A stretch of DNA of 64,000 nt. Origin: Proales similis. Taxonomy: Eukaryota > Rotifera > Eurotatoria > Ploima > Proalidae. The stretch spans positions 2,542,001 to 2,606,000 of the forward strand of contig JAGVRJ010000001.1 of the NCBI GenBank assembly GCA_019059635.1, given 5' to 3'. The position numbers and the translations under genes are program-made. The stretch's first letter is position 1, and the number at the start of each line of letters is the position of its first letter. Under the pieces are notes generated by a model that saw only the letters and a list, made by a program, of their open reading frames with translations, was not told where the DNA came from and made no database searches. This document shows, one piece after another, positions 61,201 to 64,000 of this stretch.

Positions 61201-62558
61201 GGCCAAATCGAAGCTGAATTAGGCTCTGATGGATTGGCCCGCTTTAAAACAATTGGAATTTCAAACCTGGATGAAAACTTCACCATTTCTTTTAAGCTTA
61301 ACATTCCGCTTGGAGTGAATGCGTAAGTTGATTAATTAAAATTTTATTATTATTTTTTTACCGTTTGAAAAGGACTTCTTTTAATCCTCTGGAAATAAAA
61401 AATCCGGAACTGGCTGCAAAGCTCCCTTCATTGAGCTGTTTAATGAATGAAGAATATATTTCGGTTGAAGTTAATCAGCCATTTAATTTTTCGGTTTCAA
61501 TCATTCACCAAAATTCACTTTTGCAAGTTTCAAAACTTGACTGGAAGGTAAAACTTGAATTTAATCTATATGGATAAAAACTCATCATTGTTAAAGAATT
61601 ACGAATGGCACGCTTCTTTATCAAACTTTGAGCTTTCAAAATGCTCTTCGCCTGGAAAGCTTTCATTTCTATCAGCGCCCGTTTTATTTGATGTAAATAC
61701 CGGACAAGTAAACTTTCAGAACTTTGTCCTTGATGAGCCAGGGATGTATGTTTTGATGATAAATGTTCGAACAAAGAATCATGCTGACTATAATTTCAAC
61801 TGCTTTTCGAACAATATAATTGTACATCAAGCACAAAAAAATCCAAAGCTCAGTATTGATGAAGATAACGCCGAGCCAAATATCATTTTAAGTTTTAATG
61901 GAGATTTCAACTTATTAAGCCTAAGACAAATAGAAATTTTTAAGGCTATCGTTTTCAATTGTCTAATACAACCATACGATTTGATAATAACCAGAGGATT
62001 CTCAGTTCGAAGTGGAAGCATTGTGATTGAAACTTCCGTTTCAGGCTCGGCTGAAAGCTTATCTCATCTGAACGGCAATTTAACCCAAACAGGCTTTTCT
62101 CTAGATGAAGGAATGGATATTAAGTCAAGCGAAATAATGGGAGTACGAAACGAATTTATTTCTAGTGCGCCGGGTGCCTCAGAAGAAAAAATTCAACAAG
62201 AAAATGCAGTAGGATTTAAAAACTAATTCCAGATCGCTTAAATTTAAGATTCGAAACCACTCAAGAACAATATTGGACTGATTGTTGGTTTAACGGTTGG
62301 CTTAGTTGTTTTTTTTGGTGCAATTACCGGAGGACTGTTTTTATATTGGTTGAATAGCAAAAATAGTAAGCTTTAACTATCTTTTGAATCAAACTTTCGC
62401 CTTCCTTGCTAATCGCTTATTTAATCAATTCTTAAGATGAAAAACAGCGCACCGTTCATCCTGGAGGTAACTGGGGCAAAAAAAAAGGAAACACAAGCAA
62501 TAAGCTTCTTAATCGCTTAAACAAGAGCGAATATGCAGACTTTTACTACCAAGATTGA
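46294..62558 (+). CDS. PKHD1L1: Fibrocystin-L, giant TIG/G8/parallel-beta-helix receptor
   Basis: About 16 kb, roughly 40-50 exons with mostly 45-70-bp introns; likely 3,500-4,000 residues. Domains in order: signal peptide (MKIYSALLLIVWAKVF); an FN2-like module near 46.6 kb (CTFPFVWENKQYDSC); IPT/TIG repeats (46.8-47.9 kb); a PA14 domain (48.1-48.7 kb, SSYQFEIVTNGDAVLFYSQ); more TIG repeats (50.8-52.0 kb). A cupredoxin-like segment (52.1-52.4 kb, GSFKLQFNKIGIFYYWSSF) is followed by a second FN2-like module and TIG repeats to 55.0 kb. Then a G8 domain (about 55.07-55.4 kb), PbH1 helices, a second G8 (57.75-58.1 kb) and more PbH1. A furin-type site RKRRA lies near 60.71 kb. One C-terminal helix (NIGLIVGLTVGLVVFFGAI) and a short basic tail end at TGA 62556-62558. 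Human PKHD1L1 is a stereocilia/cilia coat protein. Individual exon limits are approximate. Confidence 0.92.
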
Positions 62559-63353
62559 AACTTTAGATTTACTGAGAAACCACATTAATAAACTTTTGCG
62601 AGAATAAAAATAAGCAATTTTAATAAAGTATTTAAACAAAAAGTGGCTTATAAAATCATGTACAATATATAATCTCTTGTATGTATGGGGACGCACTTTC
62701 CTCGGCCACTCTCTTTATTTCTTTACTTCAACAACTAAATTAAAAACGGCACAACCAACAGCTCACACCAGATCCTTTAGATACTTGCGACTATATTTCG
62801 TTAGTTATAATTAAATTTTAATGTGAGATGAGGGAAGGGAAGATTGATGTTTACCGGAGGACTGTTGCTGACTGGAACAATCAATAAAAGTATGGCCTAT
62901 ATAAACAAAATAATGATTTTATATTAAAATAAATGATTTTTTTATAATCATGATTTATTAAGACATATATTGACTCATTCTGTTTTAATTTGAAAATCAT
63001 CTAATCAAGTTATAATAAAATATATTTTAAATAAAATTAAATTGCTTGCATTCTCAATGAAGTTATAAAAATAGAAATTTTTCGTTTCATTATTGCAAAT
63101 TATATGAGAGTCGAGTTAGTCTGCAATTCGATGATTCATTGTTGAGATCTGCAATTTCGGTACCAATTAGCTGTCTGTGAGATTTGTTCAAAGGATAAAA
63201 CTTTGTCCGTTCCTTGGCAATAACTTTTTCATCCTAAAAAAAATGTCTTATATTAAAAATCATTAAAATGATTAAAATTTGTGAAAAGCAACTTGGCAAC
63301 AAATGATAAACTAAAAAGCATTTGATTAATCTGATATAGTACCCCTTAGTTAA
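62559..63353. other. Convergent 3' intergenic region
   Basis: About 800 bp of very AT-rich sequence between the converging fibrocystin-L and flippase ends. AATAAA at 62622-62627 serves fibrocystin-L. No gene seen. Confidence 0.55.
62622..62627 (+). terminator. Poly(A) signal AATAAA
   Basis: Hexamer 63 bp after the fibrocystin-L stop codon. Confidence 0.45.
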
Positions 63354-64000
63354 TTAAAATCTTGTGACCATAAAATTCTCATTTTTTAAAGTTTGGCCTA
63401 ATTTAATGTGATCAACATTGGGCTTAATTGTCATACTCTTCATAGGTTGGGTCTTAAGATTAGCTTTATCTTCGATAAAATTTGTTCTGGAACCCAAATA
63501 CTGTGAGGGATTTATAACCAGCCGCTTGGCAAGAAGTGCCAAAGCAGAAACACCTTGCTATCAGTAAAATTGGAAAATCAGAAGAGGGATAACAGAAAGA
63601 GAATCTTACATTTGGTTCTGGCATCATTTTTCCTTCTCTTATTAGAGCGGCAAACCCTTCTTCGTGTGAAAAAGCATAAGCTGAGCGTTTAATTGATCTT
63701 GCACTTTCTCGCGTAGACGACCGCTTTATTTTTTTTCCAGAAATAGGGTATTTTCTGCGGCCCTCTTTGGCTTCGATTTTTTGCATTTTTATAACTTTGT
63801 CCGAGACACTCGGCCACAAATCAGCTTTGAGAAAACGATAAGCGACTATTGGAAGGAGCAGCGTGGCTGATGTTATAAGCACAGTAAACCAAAAGGCTGG
63901 TGAAGCGCACACTTTTTGGGCTGTACCAACGTAGTACCATCCTTGACCAAATATTTCGTAAATTATCTCGCTATACAGAACGAAATGAAAAAGAAAGTGA
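63354..64000 (-). CDS. P4-ATPase phospholipid flippase, C-terminal part only
   Basis: Two exons, the gene continuing beyond the right edge. The first visible exon (from the window edge to about 63613) gives SEIIYEIFGQGWYYVGTAQK and CASPAFWFTVLITSATLLLP, the last extracellular loop and final membrane helix. RFLKADLWPSVSDKV follows, then a basic tail with RSAYAFSHEEGFAALIREGK. The YAFSHxEGFAxLI motif is typical of P4-ATPase autoregulatory tails (ATP8A/ATP8B/ATP11 groups). A 55-bp intron leads to a last exon ending FMVTRF. These enzymes move aminophospholipids to the cytosolic leaflet. The catalytic domain is outside the window, so the subtype cannot be fixed. Confidence 0.8.

Overview
This is eukaryotic, animal DNA. 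It is AT-rich and very compact: about 24 protein genes lie in 64 kb on both strands, and nearly all are cut by many short introns. Every intron I resolved is GT-AG and most are about 45-80 bp. The gene set is metazoan: a Wnt ligand, a Pax3/7-type paired-homeobox gene, a CREB-type bZIP factor, myosin VI, fibrocystin-L, a claudin-like protein, a CUB/LDLa receptor and augmin subunit 1. This suggests a small-genome bilaterian. A miniature annelid, a rotifer or another compact invertebrate would fit; I cannot fix the species from sequence alone.

Layout, left to right. A secreted JmjC/cupin-like oxygenase (minus strand, runs off the left edge). A CUB-LDLa-TM receptor (+). A CREB-like factor (-). 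An SLC37A4-type sugar-phosphate transporter (+). The aminopeptidase NPEPL1 and CTP synthase (both -). Mitochondrial ribosomal protein uS9m, alkaline ceramidase, CUEDC2 and a claudin-like protein (all +). Pax3/7 (-). A tandem array of three secreted EGF-repeat genes (-). Mitochondrial sulfide:quinone oxidoreductase (-). A fourth EGF paralog (+). A Wnt (-). Augmin subunit HAUS1 and the mitochondrial tRNA-modification GTPase GTPBP3/MnmE (both -). Intronless ALAD (+). A gamma-glutamyltransferase (-). Myosin VI (+). The 16-kb fibrocystin-L gene (+). The C-terminus of a P4-ATPase flippase (-), running off the right edge.

The most unusual content is the array at 22.4-25.8 kb and its relative at 28.9-29.7 kb. 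Each gene encodes a signal peptide and EGF modules. Three of the four end in a roughly 100-residue domain that resembles the C-terminal, membrane-binding beta-sandwich of thiol-activated (cholesterol-dependent) cytolysins. No pore-forming region is present. The fourth copy stops after its EGF modules, with a possible decayed remnant downstream. This looks like a locally expanding family of secreted membrane- or glycan-binding proteins.

Most other genes are ordinary housekeeping or developmental genes placed together by compaction. Their spacing is informative: divergent pairs share about 300-bp promoters, and GTPBP3 and HAUS1 are only 99 bp apart in tandem. Many start codons lie a few bases after an AG that looks like a splice acceptor. 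That could mean 5' UTR introns or spliced-leader trans-splicing, and needs transcript data. I saw no convincing tRNA, rRNA, transposon or CRISPR array.
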